A DNA stretch of 64,000 nucleotides. Origin: Sphingobacterium endophyticum (GTDB taxonomy: Bacteria > Bacteroidota > Bacteroidia > Sphingobacteriales > Sphingobacteriaceae). The notes below the pieces were generated by a model. That model did not search any database. It was not told where the DNA came from and worked only from the letters and a program-made list of their open reading frames with translations. The stretch's first letter is position 1. Every line of letters starts with the position of its first letter. Position numbers and translations under genes: made by a program. Location: NCBI RefSeq assembly GCF_009733535.1, contig NZ_SMMI01000003.1, positions 186,001 through 250,000 on the forward strand, given 5' to 3'. Below, one piece after another: positions 30,245 through 38,809 of the stretch.

Positions 30245-31261
30245 CTATTTCAATCCTTCATAAAGTGTCTTACTTAATAATAAATCATCGTTATCTCCAT
30301 AAAACTCCCAATACATCGCCCCAAGGATTCCTTGTGATTTTATGTAAGCAGCCTTTTCTTTTAAGGATTTCTCATTTTCAAAAGTCAGTACCAAAGTTCC
30401 AGTTGAATCCACTAAGTACGGAACCTTCGATTTATCATCCCATTTCTCTGTGAATTGGGTCAATTTTGGAATATCTTTAAAGTTCACAAAATCATTAACC
30501 TGTTTTTTGTCACCCCTACCGTAAAATGGAATGCCCATTACTAATTTGCCTTTGCTAACTCCGGCATCTAAATGTGCCTGAAGGGCTTCAACAAATGTAA
30601 TTCTCCCCGCAAGATCTGAACGATACAAACTATTATGCTGTAACGGTGGTTTTGAAACATCATACATCATTACATTGACAAAATCGATATACTTGTCGAT
30701 TGCCCTGAAATCAATATATTTTCCATCTGCAATTGTCGCTAAGGTCAATAATTTCTTAGGCCCGATCTCCTTGCGGATATCACGCATCAATAAGGTAAAA
30801 TTGTCGGTGTCATCGGCTGAGGAAGAAATCCCAGCTTCATTGCTCGTTGGATATTCCCAGTCTATATCTATACCGTCGAGATTAAATTCTTTCACGATCC
30901 TTTGACAATCTTTCGCAAAGCTCATTCTATACTTTTCATCCGCAGCCATCTCGCTAAATCTTCCAGATGTCCAACCGCCAATTGATAATAAAATCTTCAG
31001 ATCTGGATTTATCTTTCTCAATTTTACTATCTCACGAAGTCTTTCTGGATTATCAAGCTTGATACCATCGAATGTTTGATTCACATGACCAAAGGCATAA
31101 TTGATATGACTGATTAAATTGGGGTCAGGGATAGGCTTGGTCCATGACGTTACATAGGCAACGATATGTGGCTTTTTGCCCTGTGCATAATTTAATAAGG
31201 GGGCAACGACCAATAAAAGCATCCCAAAGATCCAAAGGACATTTCTCTCATTTCTTCTCAT
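30245..31261 (-). CDS. Glycoside hydrolase family 18 (chitinase-like), secreted
   Basis: A 338-residue protein with a signal peptide (IFGMLLLVVAPLLNYAQG, cut about residue 28) and a single GH18 TIM barrel. The catalytic motif DGIDIDWEYP (DxxDxDxE, Glu as acid) is intact at about residues 130-139. LLSIGGWTSGRF, the VNVMMYD segment and a late MYWEFYGD stretch (Trp of strand 8) are as expected. No carbohydrate-binding domain. Substrate could be chitin oligomers, or N-glycans/peptidoglycan-like glycans as for endo-beta-GlcNAcases. It is 12 bases downstream of the NagX-like gene, which supports an amino-sugar theme. Confidence 0.9.
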   Translation of the reverse strand: MRRNERNVLWIFGMLLLVVAPLLNYAQGKKPHIVAYVTSWTKPIPDPNLISHINYAFGHVNQTFDGIKLDNPERLREIVKLRKINPDLKILLSIGGWTSGRFSEMAADEKYRMSFAKDCQRIVKEFNLDGIDIDWEYPTSNEAGISSSADDTDNFTLLMRDIRKEIGPKKLLTLATIADGKYIDFRAIDKYIDFVNVMMYDVSKPPLQHNSLYRSDLAGRITFVEALQAHLDAGVSKGKLVMGIPFYGRGDKKQVNDFVNFKDIPKLTQFTEKWDDKSKVPYLVDSTGTLVLTFENEKSLKEKAAYIKSQGILGAMYWEFYGDNDDLLLSKTLYEGLK

Positions 31262-31273
31262 AATAAATTGTAT

Positions 31274-32497
31274 TTATAGTTTAAGTTTAATTCCAATTCG
31301 GTTAAGGATAATGCCAAACCATAACATCAAGTACGCCCACACTAAAGAACCTAGCACTGCAAGCCACATGTACTCCCCTTGCTTATAGAACAAGACAGGA
31401 AGGCCAAATCCCCATATGATAAAGTAGATTATGTCTGGGGCAAGGTATGTGGTCAGCGAATTTTGTCCTGCCAATTCAAATAATCTACTGAATTTTGTGT
31501 AACCCCTTACGTCTATCCAATAATAAATTAAGACAAATATTAATATACTAATCCCATTGCATAACATTCCCCAAGATGGTGTTGCTAAAATTTTGGAGAC
31601 TATAAACCATTGATGAAGAATCAATCCCAAAATCAAACATACCAATCCATATACGGAGAGATATATGGCAAGTTTTTTCCAATCGCTATTCATCTTTCGT
31701 ACAATTAATGCCGCTAACAATCCAGATACAACGATCATAGGAACATTCCCACCTAATATGACATTAAACCAATCCTGCACGGGTGATAACATGGGAATAA
31801 GGCCACTCGATGAAATAATATTCAGAATTAGAAAGAATAGAACGGCAAGTATTCCCAATAAAATTCTTTCCTTGATGATAAGATAAACCGATCCTCCAGC
31901 TAGGTACCCCCAACCAATTAATCCTAGGATTCCCCACCAACTGCGTTCAAACCATCCGAGAGATTCTAATGTTCCTGACCTAAAAATAGACGCTAAGAAA
32001 ATCATCCCTATAATCCCTAACCATTTCAATCTAAGAAACAGCTTGGTATTTCCTTCTTTTGGATAATTGTTCCATATCAGAAAAATAGAAACATACACCA
32101 ATCCTAACCAAACTAATTTATTTAAACCTGTAAGTTCAGGGTTAAGGCTGCTTGAGTTAACAATCAAAAGTCCGATAATGATTAAACTGATGGAACGGCT
32201 GAGAATATGCAAGAATACCAGTACATCCGAATCACCTTTCTTCATCCTAGCTGTAACTGCATAAGGAATTGCCATACCTACCATAAAAAGAAATCCTGGA
32301 AACACCCAATCTGAAAGACCCATTCCATCAACCTCTGCTTCGCTGTGTAATAACCATTTTGGCACAGCAGCTGTGTACAGATCATTCACAAAAAGCATAA
32401 GAAATAAAGTTAAGCCTCGCATAATATCGATGGCTCGTACTCTGATTTTTACAGGAGCCGAAAGATTAGAAGATAAGGTTTCGGATTTCAACATCAT
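31274..32497 (-). CDS. NagX/HGSNAT-like membrane acyltransferase (DUF5009)
   Basis: A 407-residue integral membrane protein with about ten or eleven helices. The N-terminal RAIDIMRGLTLFLMLFVND block (about residues 21-39) and WVFPGFLFMVGMAIPYAV are typical of the heparan-alpha-glucosaminide N-acetyltransferase-like family, called NagX in N-acetylglucosamine operons. The role in bacteria is proposed to be amino-sugar acetylation or transport and is not firmly known. A second Met (codon 2) is an equal start candidate. It is the first of three genes inserted between nusG and rplK. Confidence 0.85.
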   Translation of the reverse strand: MMLKSETLSSNLSAPVKIRVRAIDIMRGLTLFLMLFVNDLYTAAVPKWLLHSEAEVDGMGLSDWVFPGFLFMVGMAIPYAVTARMKKGDSDVLVFLHILSRSISLIIIGLLIVNSSSLNPELTGLNKLVWLGLVYVSIFLIWNNYPKEGNTKLFLRLKWLGIIGMIFLASIFRSGTLESLGWFERSWWGILGLIGWGYLAGGSVYLIIKERILLGILAVLFFLILNIISSSGLIPMLSPVQDWFNVILGGNVPMIVVSGLLAALIVRKMNSDWKKLAIYLSVYGLVCLILGLILHQWFIVSKILATPSWGMLCNGISILIFVLIYYWIDVRGYTKFSRLFELAGQNSLTTYLAPDIIYFIIWGFGLPVLFYKQGEYMWLAVLGSLVWAYLMLWFGIILNRIGIKLKL

Positions 32498-32752
32498 TAA
32501 TTTAGGTGATTCAATATTTAAATATAAAGATTTTAATATTATTCAGATAAAGGAGATTTATATATCGAGATAATCATTTATTATAGATATAGCAAACCAA
32601 TGAAATCCTTTAAATATACATCCCAATAAAATTTACAAATTATTCTTGCTTTGGGATCATTTACCAAGCCCAGGAGCATTATACAACAAAAAAAAGCTCC
32701 ATCCTGAAGGATAGAGCTTTTAAATTCTTTTGCTTTTCTAATGTTTCAAAGA
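32498..32752. other. Spacer between nusG and the NagX-like gene
   Basis: Contains the nusG terminator (32692-32721) and, closer to the NagX-like start, an AT-rich stretch that presumably holds its promoter. I see no clear TAnnTTTG box there. Confidence 0.5.
32692..32721 (-). terminator. Terminator after nusG
   Basis: Stem AAAAGCTC-C-ATCC / GGAT-A-GAGCTTTT with a TGAA loop and one mismatch; on the - strand a T-run follows (A9 at 32687-32695). It ends the tRNA-Trp-secE-nusG unit before the three inserted genes. Confidence 0.9.
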
Positions 32753-33298
32753 TTACTCTTTTTCAACTTGCATATAGTTCAATTCAAGAGGAGTTTTACG
32801 ACCGAATACTTTTACCATTACGGTTAATTTTTTCTTGTCTTCGTGAACTTCTTCGATTTCACCTGTAAAACCATTGAAAGGACCGTCATTAACTTTTACT
32901 GTTTCGCCAACGTAATAAGGAACCGAGATAGATTCTCCTTGTTCTGCCATTTCGTCAACTTTACCTAAGATACGGTTAACTTCTGCTGGACGTAAAGGAA
33001 TCGCATTACCGGCTTTATCACCTAAGAATCCGATTACACTATTTACATTTTTGATTGCGTGTTCGATCTCACCGTCTAATGCCGCTTCGATCAATACATA
33101 TCCAGGGTAGTAGTTACGTTCTTTGGCTACTTTCTTGCCGTCGCGCATTTGGTAGTACTTCTCCATAGGGATAAGAACCTGAGTAACCAAATGTTGAATG
33201 CCTAAACGGTTGATTTCAGCTTCAAGGTATTGCTTAACCTTTTTCTCCTTACCGCTAACAGCACGCACAACGTACCACTTTAAACTTTGATCTGCCAT
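32753..33298 (-). CDS. nusG: Transcription antitermination protein NusG
   Basis: A 181-residue protein with an N-terminal NGN domain (KWYVVRAVSGKEKKVKQYLE) and a C-terminal KOW domain (VGETVKVNDGPFNGFTGEIE, about residues 126-145). It binds the RNA polymerase clamp and Rho or ribosomal S10. The sequence VLIPMEKYYQMRDGKKVAKE is the usual Bacteroidota form. It lies 20 bases after secE and is followed by a terminator. Confidence 0.97.
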   Translation of the reverse strand: MADQSLKWYVVRAVSGKEKKVKQYLEAEINRLGIQHLVTQVLIPMEKYYQMRDGKKVAKERNYYPGYVLIEAALDGEIEHAIKNVNSVIGFLGDKAGNAIPLRPAEVNRILGKVDEMAEQGESISVPYYVGETVKVNDGPFNGFTGEIEEVHEDKKKLTVMVKVFGRKTPLELNYMQVEKE

Positions 33299-33318
33299 AA
33301 TACTGTTGGATTAGAAAA

Positions 33319-33513
33319 TTAAGATGCTGTATTGTACAACAGTTCCATTATATTGCTTGATGCTTTATCCATAACGAAAATTATCAAAGCGATAATAATA
33401 GACGCAACAAGTACAATAATCGCGTGACTTTGTAATTGAGCCCATGTAGGCCAAGTCACTTTCTCGGTAACCTCTGTATAAGAGTCCTTAATAAAATCAA
33501 GTACTTTTGCCAT
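33319..33513 (-). CDS. secE: Preprotein translocase subunit SecE
   Basis: A 64-residue single-helix SecE. The amphipathic helix FIKDSYTEVTEKVTWPTWAQ has the conserved V-T-W-P motif and is followed by one membrane helix (about 30-50). Short SecE without extra helices is standard outside enterobacteria. It lies between tRNA-Trp (24 bases) and nusG. Confidence 0.96.
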   Translation of the reverse strand: MAKVLDFIKDSYTEVTEKVTWPTWAQLQSHAIIVLVASIIIALIIFVMDKASSNIMELLYNTAS

Positions 33514-33537
33514 TTTTTAAGTTTCTATTTTTATTAG

Positions 33538-33608
33538 CACGGGCACCAGGATTCGAACCCAGATCAAAGGTTTTGGAGACCTCTATTCTACCATTGAACT
33601 ATGCCCGT
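33538..33608 (-). tRNA. tRNA-Trp (CCA)
   Basis: A 71-base cloverleaf with acceptor ACGGGCA/TGCCCGT, anticodon loop CTCCAAA (CCA) and T-loop TTCGAAT. The CCA tail is not encoded. It sits between tuf and secE. Confidence 0.95.
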
Positions 33609-33627
33609 GTAGATTTTTTTTGTGTTG

Positions 33628-33659
33628 CAAATATAGGCTTTAGACCTCATTACAACAAA
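33628..33659 (-). promoter_or_regulatory. Promoter of tRNA-Trp-secE-nusG
   Basis: On the - strand a -33 TTTG (33656-33659), a 20-base spacer and a -7 TATATTTG (33628-33635) match the Bacteroidota sigma consensus. The predicted start is about 13 bases ahead of the tRNA 5' end. Confidence 0.75.
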
Positions 33660-33706
33660 TATTATTTCAATTTATTTGCGATTTTCCGCAACTTATTTCG
33701 CAGTGA

Positions 33707-33746
33707 AAAAATAAGCTAATCAGCCTGAGCCAATTAGCTTATTTTT
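33707..33746 (-). terminator. Terminator after tuf
   Basis: A 14-base AT-rich perfect stem containing ATAAGCTAAT / ATTAGCTTAT with a 12-base loop, 20 bases past the tuf stop; T-rich on both exits. Confidence 0.85.
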
Positions 33747-33766
33747 ATTTAGATAATCTATATAGA

Positions 33767-34954
33767 TTATTTAATGATTTCAGTTACCTGACCAGCACCT
33801 ACTGTACGACCACCCTCACGGATAGCGAAACGTAGACCTTTTTCCATTGCGATCGCGTTAATCAACTTAACTGTGATTGTAACGTTATCACCTGGCATAA
33901 CCATTTCAGTTCCCTCTTCTAGAGAAATCTCTCCAGTTACGTCTGTTGTACGGAAATAGAACTGAGGACGGTATTTGTTGAAGAATGGTGTATGACGACC
34001 ACCTTCAGCTTTTGATAATACGTAAACCTCTGCTTTGAAGTCTGTGTGTGGAGTTACTGAACCTGGTTTACAGATAACCATACCACGACGGATATCAGTT
34101 TTCTCAATACCACGTAACAATAAACCTACGTTATCACCAGCCTCACCGTAATCTAAAATCTTACGGAACATCTCAACACCTGTTACTGTAGATTTCAAGT
34201 TTTCAGCTCCCATACCTAAGATCTCAACTGGATCTCCAGAGTTGATTACTCCTCTTTCGATACGACCTGTAGCTACTGTACCACGACCTGTGATTGAGAA
34301 CACGTCCTCGATTGGCATCAAGAATGGAAGATCTGTCAAACGTGGAGGAATTGGAATGTAGTTATCTACAGCATCCATTAATTCCATGATTGAATCAACC
34401 CATTGTGTCTCTCCGTTCAATGCACCTAATGCAGAACCTTTGATTACTGGAACATCGTCTCCAGGGAATTCGTAGAATGATAATAATTCACGAACTTCCA
34501 TCTCAACTAAGTCTAATAATTCACTGTCATCAACTAAGTCAACTTTATTCAAGAATACTACTAACGCAGGAACACCTACCTGACGAGCCAATAGGATGTG
34601 CTCGCGAGTTTGAGGCATAGGACCATCTGTAGCAGCAACTACGATGATAGCTCCATCCATCTGTGCAGCACCTGTTACCATGTTCTTAACGTAATCGGCG
34701 TGACCTGGACAGTCAACGTGCGCATAGTGACGGTTCGCTGTTTGGTATTCTACGTGTGAAGTGTTAATTGTGATACCACGCTCTTTCTCTTCAGGAGCAG
34801 AGTCAATTGAATCAAATGAACGAGCCTCTGAAAAACCTTTATCAGCTAAAACTTTAGTGATAGCAGCTGTTGTAGTTGTTTTACCGTGGTCAACGTGACC
34901 GATAGTACCAATGTTTAAGTGCGGTTTACTACGGTCAAATTTCTCTTTTGCCAT
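33767..34954 (-). CDS. tuf: Elongation factor Tu
   Basis: A 395-residue GTPase delivering aminoacyl-tRNA. G1 [10 protein letters not shown]3 [10 protein letters not shown]4 NKVD and G5 GSAL are intact, followed by domains 2 and 3. It lies between tRNA-Thr(GGT) and tRNA-Trp, the same setting as tufB in many bacteria. Confidence 0.98.
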   Translation of the reverse strand: MAKEKFDRSKPHLNIGTIGHVDHGKTTTTAAITKVLADKGFSEARSFDSIDSAPEEKERGITINTSHVEYQTANRHYAHVDCPGHADYVKNMVTGAAQMDGAIIVVAATDGPMPQTREHILLARQVGVPALVVFLNKVDLVDDSELLDLVEMEVRELLSFYEFPGDDVPVIKGSALGALNGETQWVDSIMELMDAVDNYIPIPPRLTDLPFLMPIEDVFSITGRGTVATGRIERGVINSGDPVEILGMGAENLKSTVTGVEMFRKILDYGEAGDNVGLLLRGIEKTDIRRGMVICKPGSVTPHTDFKAEVYVLSKAEGGRHTPFFNKYRPQFYFRTTDVTGEISLEEGTEMVMPGDNVTITVKLINAIAMEKGLRFAIREGGRTVGAGQVTEIIK

Positions 34955-35026
34955 GTTTATGCGAATTAGTAATTATAAAATATTTCTTTTAATTAATCTT
35001 ACAAAGTTACAAAACTTATGTATTCG

Positions 35027-35098
<72 letters not shown>

Positions 35099-35188
35099 TT
35101 ACAAAAAGCTTATTTACAGATATAAGCCTCTACCCTTTCAAAAATAAATTGTTAAGAAGACAGAGACTTAGATTTGTTTTATAAATTG

Positions 35189-35261
35189 AGCGGAAGACGA
35201 GGTTCGAACTCGCGACCTATAGCTTGGAAGGCTATCGCTCTACCAACTGAGCTACTTCCGC
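35189..35261 (-). tRNA. tRNA-Gly (TCC)
   Basis: A 73-base cloverleaf, acceptor GCGGAAG/CTTCCGC, anticodon loop CTTCCAA (TCC). No encoded CCA. Confidence 0.95.
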
Positions 35262-35315
35262 TTAATAGTTTAACACTCTGGATTACCTCTTTACAAAGGT
35301 AGAATGCAAACTTTT

Positions 35316-35399
35316 TGGTGGAGGGAGAAGGATTCGAACCTTCGAAGCCGAAGCAACGGATTTACAGTCCGTCCCATTTGACCGCTCTGGAACCCCTCC
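35316..35399 (-). tRNA. tRNA-Tyr (GTA)
   Basis: A class II tRNA with a long variable arm; acceptor GGAGGGG/TCCCTCC, anticodon loop CTGTAAA (GTA). The 3' CCA is encoded (35316-35318), unlike the other four tRNAs here. Confidence 0.95.
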
Positions 35400-35423
35400 A
35401 GACCTACAACTTACGTTGTTTTG

Positions 35424-35496
<73 letters not shown>

Positions 35497-35657
35497 GTAT
35501 TTAATTTAATAAAACTTTCTGTTTTAAAGAACGACTATCTTTGGATAGCGAGTGCAAAAATCTAATATTTATCTGATATTCGCAAGTTTTATTTTTTATT
35601 TTTTTTCTACTTAAAGAACTAAACCATTTCAGTACTTATTTTCCCGATTTGATGTTG

Positions 35658-35687
35658 CAAAGATAGCTACTCCAGCAACATATCAAA
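35658..35687 (-). promoter_or_regulatory. Promoter of the tRNA(Thr-Tyr-Gly-Thr)-tuf operon
   Basis: On the - strand TTTG (35684-35687), an 18-base spacer and TATCTTTG (35658-35665) match the -33/-7 consensus. The 35497-35784 stretch otherwise holds no gene; the predicted transcript starts about 155 bases before the first tRNA. Confidence 0.65.
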
Positions 35688-35773
35688 AATATTTATCCAT
35701 TTTTTTTACTCCTGAAAACCATATCATTGATATGCAAGTAAATAATTTTCATTTTCCATTTCATTAGATACCC

Positions 35774-35781
35774 TATATTTG
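35774..35781 (+). promoter_or_regulatory. -7 box abutting the start of the outer-membrane barrel gene
   Basis: TATATTTG ends three bases before ATG 35785. If used, transcription would begin at or next to the ATG, so the mRNA would be leaderless. A clear -33 TTTG is missing (TTTTC at 35746-35750). Confidence 0.45.
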
Positions 35782-35784
35782 CAC

Positions 35785-36954
35785 ATGAATAATACATTTG
35801 CTTTGAAAAATTATATACATATTCTTATTTGCTTAGCCCTTTCAGCTTTAACTATTGCCCCAACTCACGCCCAAGAGAATCCCGGTTTCATCAATAAATT
35901 GATCAAAAAATTCGTCTCCTCCGAAAAAGATTCCTCTAGATCCGGAAGTTTTGTCGTCCTGCCCGCTGTGGGTTATGCCCAGGAAACTGGATTCGAATAT
36001 GGAATCGCCAGTACTTACAACTTCTACATGGACAAAGAAAACTTAGACAGTAGAACCTCAAATGTAACACTGATCGGCACGCTCACAACCAAAAAACAAA
36101 AAAATATCAAGCTCACTTCAGATATCTGGACGAATAATAATGATTACCACTTTATCACCGAATTGAGATTCAGAGATTGGCCATTTAACTTCTATGGCAT
36201 CGGTAATGATACTTGGAAAGAAGATGAGGATTACCTCGACCAAAAACTTTACCGAATCAAAGTTGATGGCGAAAAGAGATTTGCCCCTAATTTTTATGCC
36301 GGAGTCAACCTCAACTATGAAAATTTCGAATTCAACGATATCGAACCAGGAGGAATCTTTGAATCCCCAGAGGTATTTGCTAAGAAGGGCGGACAATACC
36401 TTGCAATAGGTATCTCTGCATTATATGACACTCGTAACAATACCACTTATTCAACTAATGGATTCTATGGACGAGCAAAATATAGTTATGCCCCTAATTT
36501 TTTTGGAAAAGATAATTATGTAGGAAACCAGATCGAACTGGATATACGTGGATTCTATCCCATCAACAAGCAATTAACCATTGCAGCTCAAGGATTATTC
36601 CGTGGCTCCTATGGTGATAATGTCCCTTTTTATGTTATGCGTGACTTAGGTGGTGATATGACCATGCGGGGTTATTATTTAGGAAGATATAAAGACAAAA
36701 ACTACCTAACCGCTCAGGCAGAATTAAGATTTAGATTTCACCCACGCGTAGGAATCAATGGATTCCTGGGAACAGGAAGTACCTTCTCAAAACAGCATGA
36801 TATTAGACTTATTCCTTCCTACGGAGCCGGTTTACGCTATTTCTTCTCCCTAGAACACAATAGCAGCATCCGATTCGATTATGCGTTCGGCGAACAACGC
36901 CCAGGTGAAAAAAAACAATCCGGATTCTACCTCAGCATTAGCGAAGCTTTCTAG
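35785..36954 (+). CDS. Outer-membrane beta-barrel protein (BamA/D15 surface-antigen type, no POTRA)
   Basis: A 389-residue protein with a signal peptide (residues 1-29, ending PTHAQ), a short helical linker, and then only a 16-strand-type barrel: alternating patterns ending in SGFYLSISEAF with C-terminal Phe, as needed for Bam-dependent insertion. MRGYYLGRYKDKNYLTAQAE resembles the conserved BamA/TamA barrel loop region (strand with RG motif). There are no POTRA domains, so it is not BamA itself; patatin-associated and stand-alone barrels look like this. The start at ATG 35785 gives a good leader; the TTG two codons earlier is unlikely. Confidence 0.8.
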   Translation: MNNTFALKNYIHILICLALSALTIAPTHAQENPGFINKLIKKFVSSEKDSSRSGSFVVLPAVGYAQETGFEYGIASTYNFYMDKENLDSRTSNVTLIGTLTTKKQKNIKLTSDIWTNNNDYHFITELRFRDWPFNFYGIGNDTWKEDEDYLDQKLYRIKVDGEKRFAPNFYAGVNLNYENFEFNDIEPGGIFESPEVFAKKGGQYLAIGISALYDTRNNTTYSTNGFYGRAKYSYAPNFFGKDNYVGNQIELDIRGFYPINKQLTIAAQGLFRGSYGDNVPFYVMRDLGGDMTMRGYYLGRYKDKNYLTAQAELRFRFHPRVGINGFLGTGSTFSKQHDIRLIPSYGAGLRYFFSLEHNSSIRFDYAFGEQRPGEKKQSGFYLSISEAF

Positions 36955-36963
36955 ACATCAGCC

Positions 36964-37003
36964 ACTCTTATGTCTTTTGTCTTTTGTCTAACGTCTATCT
37001 CGT
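36964..37003. repeat. Dispersed degenerate intergenic repeat, copy 2
   Basis: CTTATGTCTTTTGTC-TTTTGTCTAACGTCTATCT lies between two convergent gene ends. Over 34 bases it differs from the copy at 61728 at only three positions. Confidence 0.6.
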
Positions 37004-37462
37004 CCTCAACAAAAAATCCTCTTTTCTTTGCCCATCTCTTTTCAGCACAATTCCGAAATGAAAGAGATTTATTGAAACTATGACTCTTTCGTCAGCGATA
37101 AGGTTTTTCCAAAGCCTATTCTGTGCTCTTTGATATGGTTCATGGACTATCAATATTTTACCCTGTTCCACTAAATTCAATAATTCAGGGAAATTTTGTT
37201 CCGGTCCTTCAATCCAATAGGCCTTAGCTATCGAATCCTTTAAATCGGTATTCAATCTTGGAACTTCCCAATAACTCAAAATTTTGTTTAATAGATTCCA
37301 ATATTTTGGGCCAAATCCTTTTGGATAATCAACATGATACTGACTCTTAAAAACCGGATTATAAATCACTTTTTCAGCCAATGAATAAACAAAAGGTGAA
37401 TGCGTACCATGACGGCTATTGGAAATAAAAAAATGATAGATATAGGACAGTAAGTACCGCAT
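36995..37462 (-). CDS. Core-deleted relative of Bacteroidota RHG-HSPFVY methyltransferases
   Basis: A 155-residue protein. The N-terminus SRHGTHSPFVYSLAEKVIY is the hallmark of a class I SAM-dependent methyltransferase-like family in Bacteroidota that is usually around 250 residues. The C-terminus ADERVIVSINLFHFGIVLKR then DGQRKEDFLLR matches the last strands of the same family. The middle portion, which should hold the glycine-rich SAM loop and acidic ribose-binding residue, is missing or unrecognisable. It may be a decayed or repurposed copy without methyltransferase activity. Frame and codon use are intact. The RHG-type assignment is from memory of the family. Confidence 0.65.
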   Translation of the reverse strand: MRYLLSYIYHFFISNSRHGTHSPFVYSLAEKVIYNPVFKSQYHVDYPKGFGPKYWNLLNKILSYWEVPRLNTDLKDSIAKAYWIEGPEQNFPELLNLVEQGKILIVHEPYQRAQNRLWKNLIADERVIVSINLFHFGIVLKRDGQRKEDFLLRTR

Positions 37463-37486
37463 AAGAGCACAAAAATACGAATAGTA

Positions 37487-38806
37487 TTAGAATTGTAGGG
37501 TAAAGGTACTTCCAGCCCCTTCTTTGCTGTCTACAGAAATATTACCTCCGTGCATCAACATGATTTGCTTGCTTAAAGTCAATCCTACCCCAGTCCCTGT
37601 TTTTTTCGTCGTAAAGAATGGTGTAAAAATCTGTTCCTGAATTTCTAGCGACATGCCAACACCATTATCCTGAATCTTTAACTGAATATAATCTCTCATT
37701 TCGATCGCAGATAGACTGATATATGGTTCCTCCACCTCCTTAACCGCTTCAATTGCATTTAAAAGCAAGTTGATAATAACCTGCTCTAATAAATTAACGT
37801 CCGCTCGCAAAATGAGTCGGGTGTTTTTGATGATAATATCCACATCAATATTTTTCTGAAGCAAGGTAGGTTCTAACAATTGATAGATATTTTCGAACAA
37901 TTGAATAACCAGGATTTCTGAAAATTGAGGTTGATCAACCTTATTGATCAATCGATAACTTTTAGCGAATTGCAACAAGCCCTCACTCCTACGCTTAATT
38001 GTAAAAATGCCAACCTTAAGATCTTCAATATCTTGTTTGCCTTCCCAATGTTCCAATCTTTCGTGCAGGGTCTCCGCTAAGGAGCTGATTGGACCAATGG
38101 AGTTCATGATTTCATGCGTCAATACGCGCAATAACTTATGCCATGCCCTAGTTTCGGTTTCATCAATCGCCTCATTGATATTCTGATAGACAATGATTCT
38201 AAAGGATCCATCTTGCGTATCAAATCCCGAACTCTGCATCAGCAACTTAATCTTTCCCTTGCTCGAGTGGGCGGTCTCCATTTGATGTTTTCCGACCTGA
38301 AGCTGAATTGTTTTTTCATAAAGCTCCGGATGTCGCTTCTTCATGCCCGACATATTGCCCAAATGGGGAACTTGGAACAGATCCTTGAACGCTTCATTTA
38401 GCCAAATTACCTTCCCTGACTCTGCATGATAAAATATAATCGCCGTATCCAGCATATTGATCACCTTGTTCAAATATTGGTGCTGCAACGCTTGATCGAT
38501 ACTGATGTCCTTATAAACTTCATTGATTTGATTGAAGGCCGAATACAGTTGGCCCTCCACAGATTTTGGCCGTTTAACAACGAACCTGCGTGTAAAGTCC
38601 CGATATTTTACCGCTTCTGAAAACTCCACCAATTGCTTAAGCAGAAAACGATGTTTGGAAAACATTTGATAGGCAAAGATTATCAGAAAGAAAAATGCCA
38701 ATCCAGAATACAGATAAAAGCCCTTAAATCCCAAATATGCAATGCCGACAGCAAGCGCCATGAGCAATAACATCTTGAAAAAATCTGTTACAGCCAGCTT
38801 GATCAT
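37487..38806 (-). CDS. Membrane sensor histidine kinase of the NtrB type
   Basis: A 439-residue kinase. Two adjacent membrane helices (about residues 10-30 and 32-50) have almost no loop between them, so there is no periplasmic sensor domain. A linker, a PAS-like domain (about 115-185, MLDTAIIFYHAESGKVIWLN), the HisKA box with phospho-His in RVLTHEIMNSIGP (about 229-241), and HATPase motifs N (NLLLNAIEAV), G1 (DNGVGM), F (FTPFFTTKK) and G2 (GTGVGLTLSKQ) follow. The gene follows the response regulator by 3 bases. The design resembles intramembrane-sensing kinases that are informed by a transporter. Confidence 0.93.
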   Translation of the reverse strand: MIKLAVTDFFKMLLLMALAVGIAYLGFKGFYLYSGLAFFFLIIFAYQMFSKHRFLLKQLVEFSEAVKYRDFTRRFVVKRPKSVEGQLYSAFNQINEVYKDISIDQALQHQYLNKVINMLDTAIIFYHAESGKVIWLNEAFKDLFQVPHLGNMSGMKKRHPELYEKTIQLQVGKHQMETAHSSKGKIKLLMQSSGFDTQDGSFRIIVYQNINEAIDETETRAWHKLLRVLTHEIMNSIGPISSLAETLHERLEHWEGKQDIEDLKVGIFTIKRRSEGLLQFAKSYRLINKVDQPQFSEILVIQLFENIYQLLEPTLLQKNIDVDIIIKNTRLILRADVNLLEQVIINLLLNAIEAVKEVEEPYISLSAIEMRDYIQLKIQDNGVGMSLEIQEQIFTPFFTTKKTGTGVGLTLSKQIMLMHGGNISVDSKEGAGSTFTLQF

Positions 38807-38809
38807 GCT

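Noticed and set aside
35536..35543. TATCTTTG box on the + strand upstream of the barrel gene
   Set aside because: No -33 TTG in register and about 240 bases from the gene; a nearer box exists at 35774.
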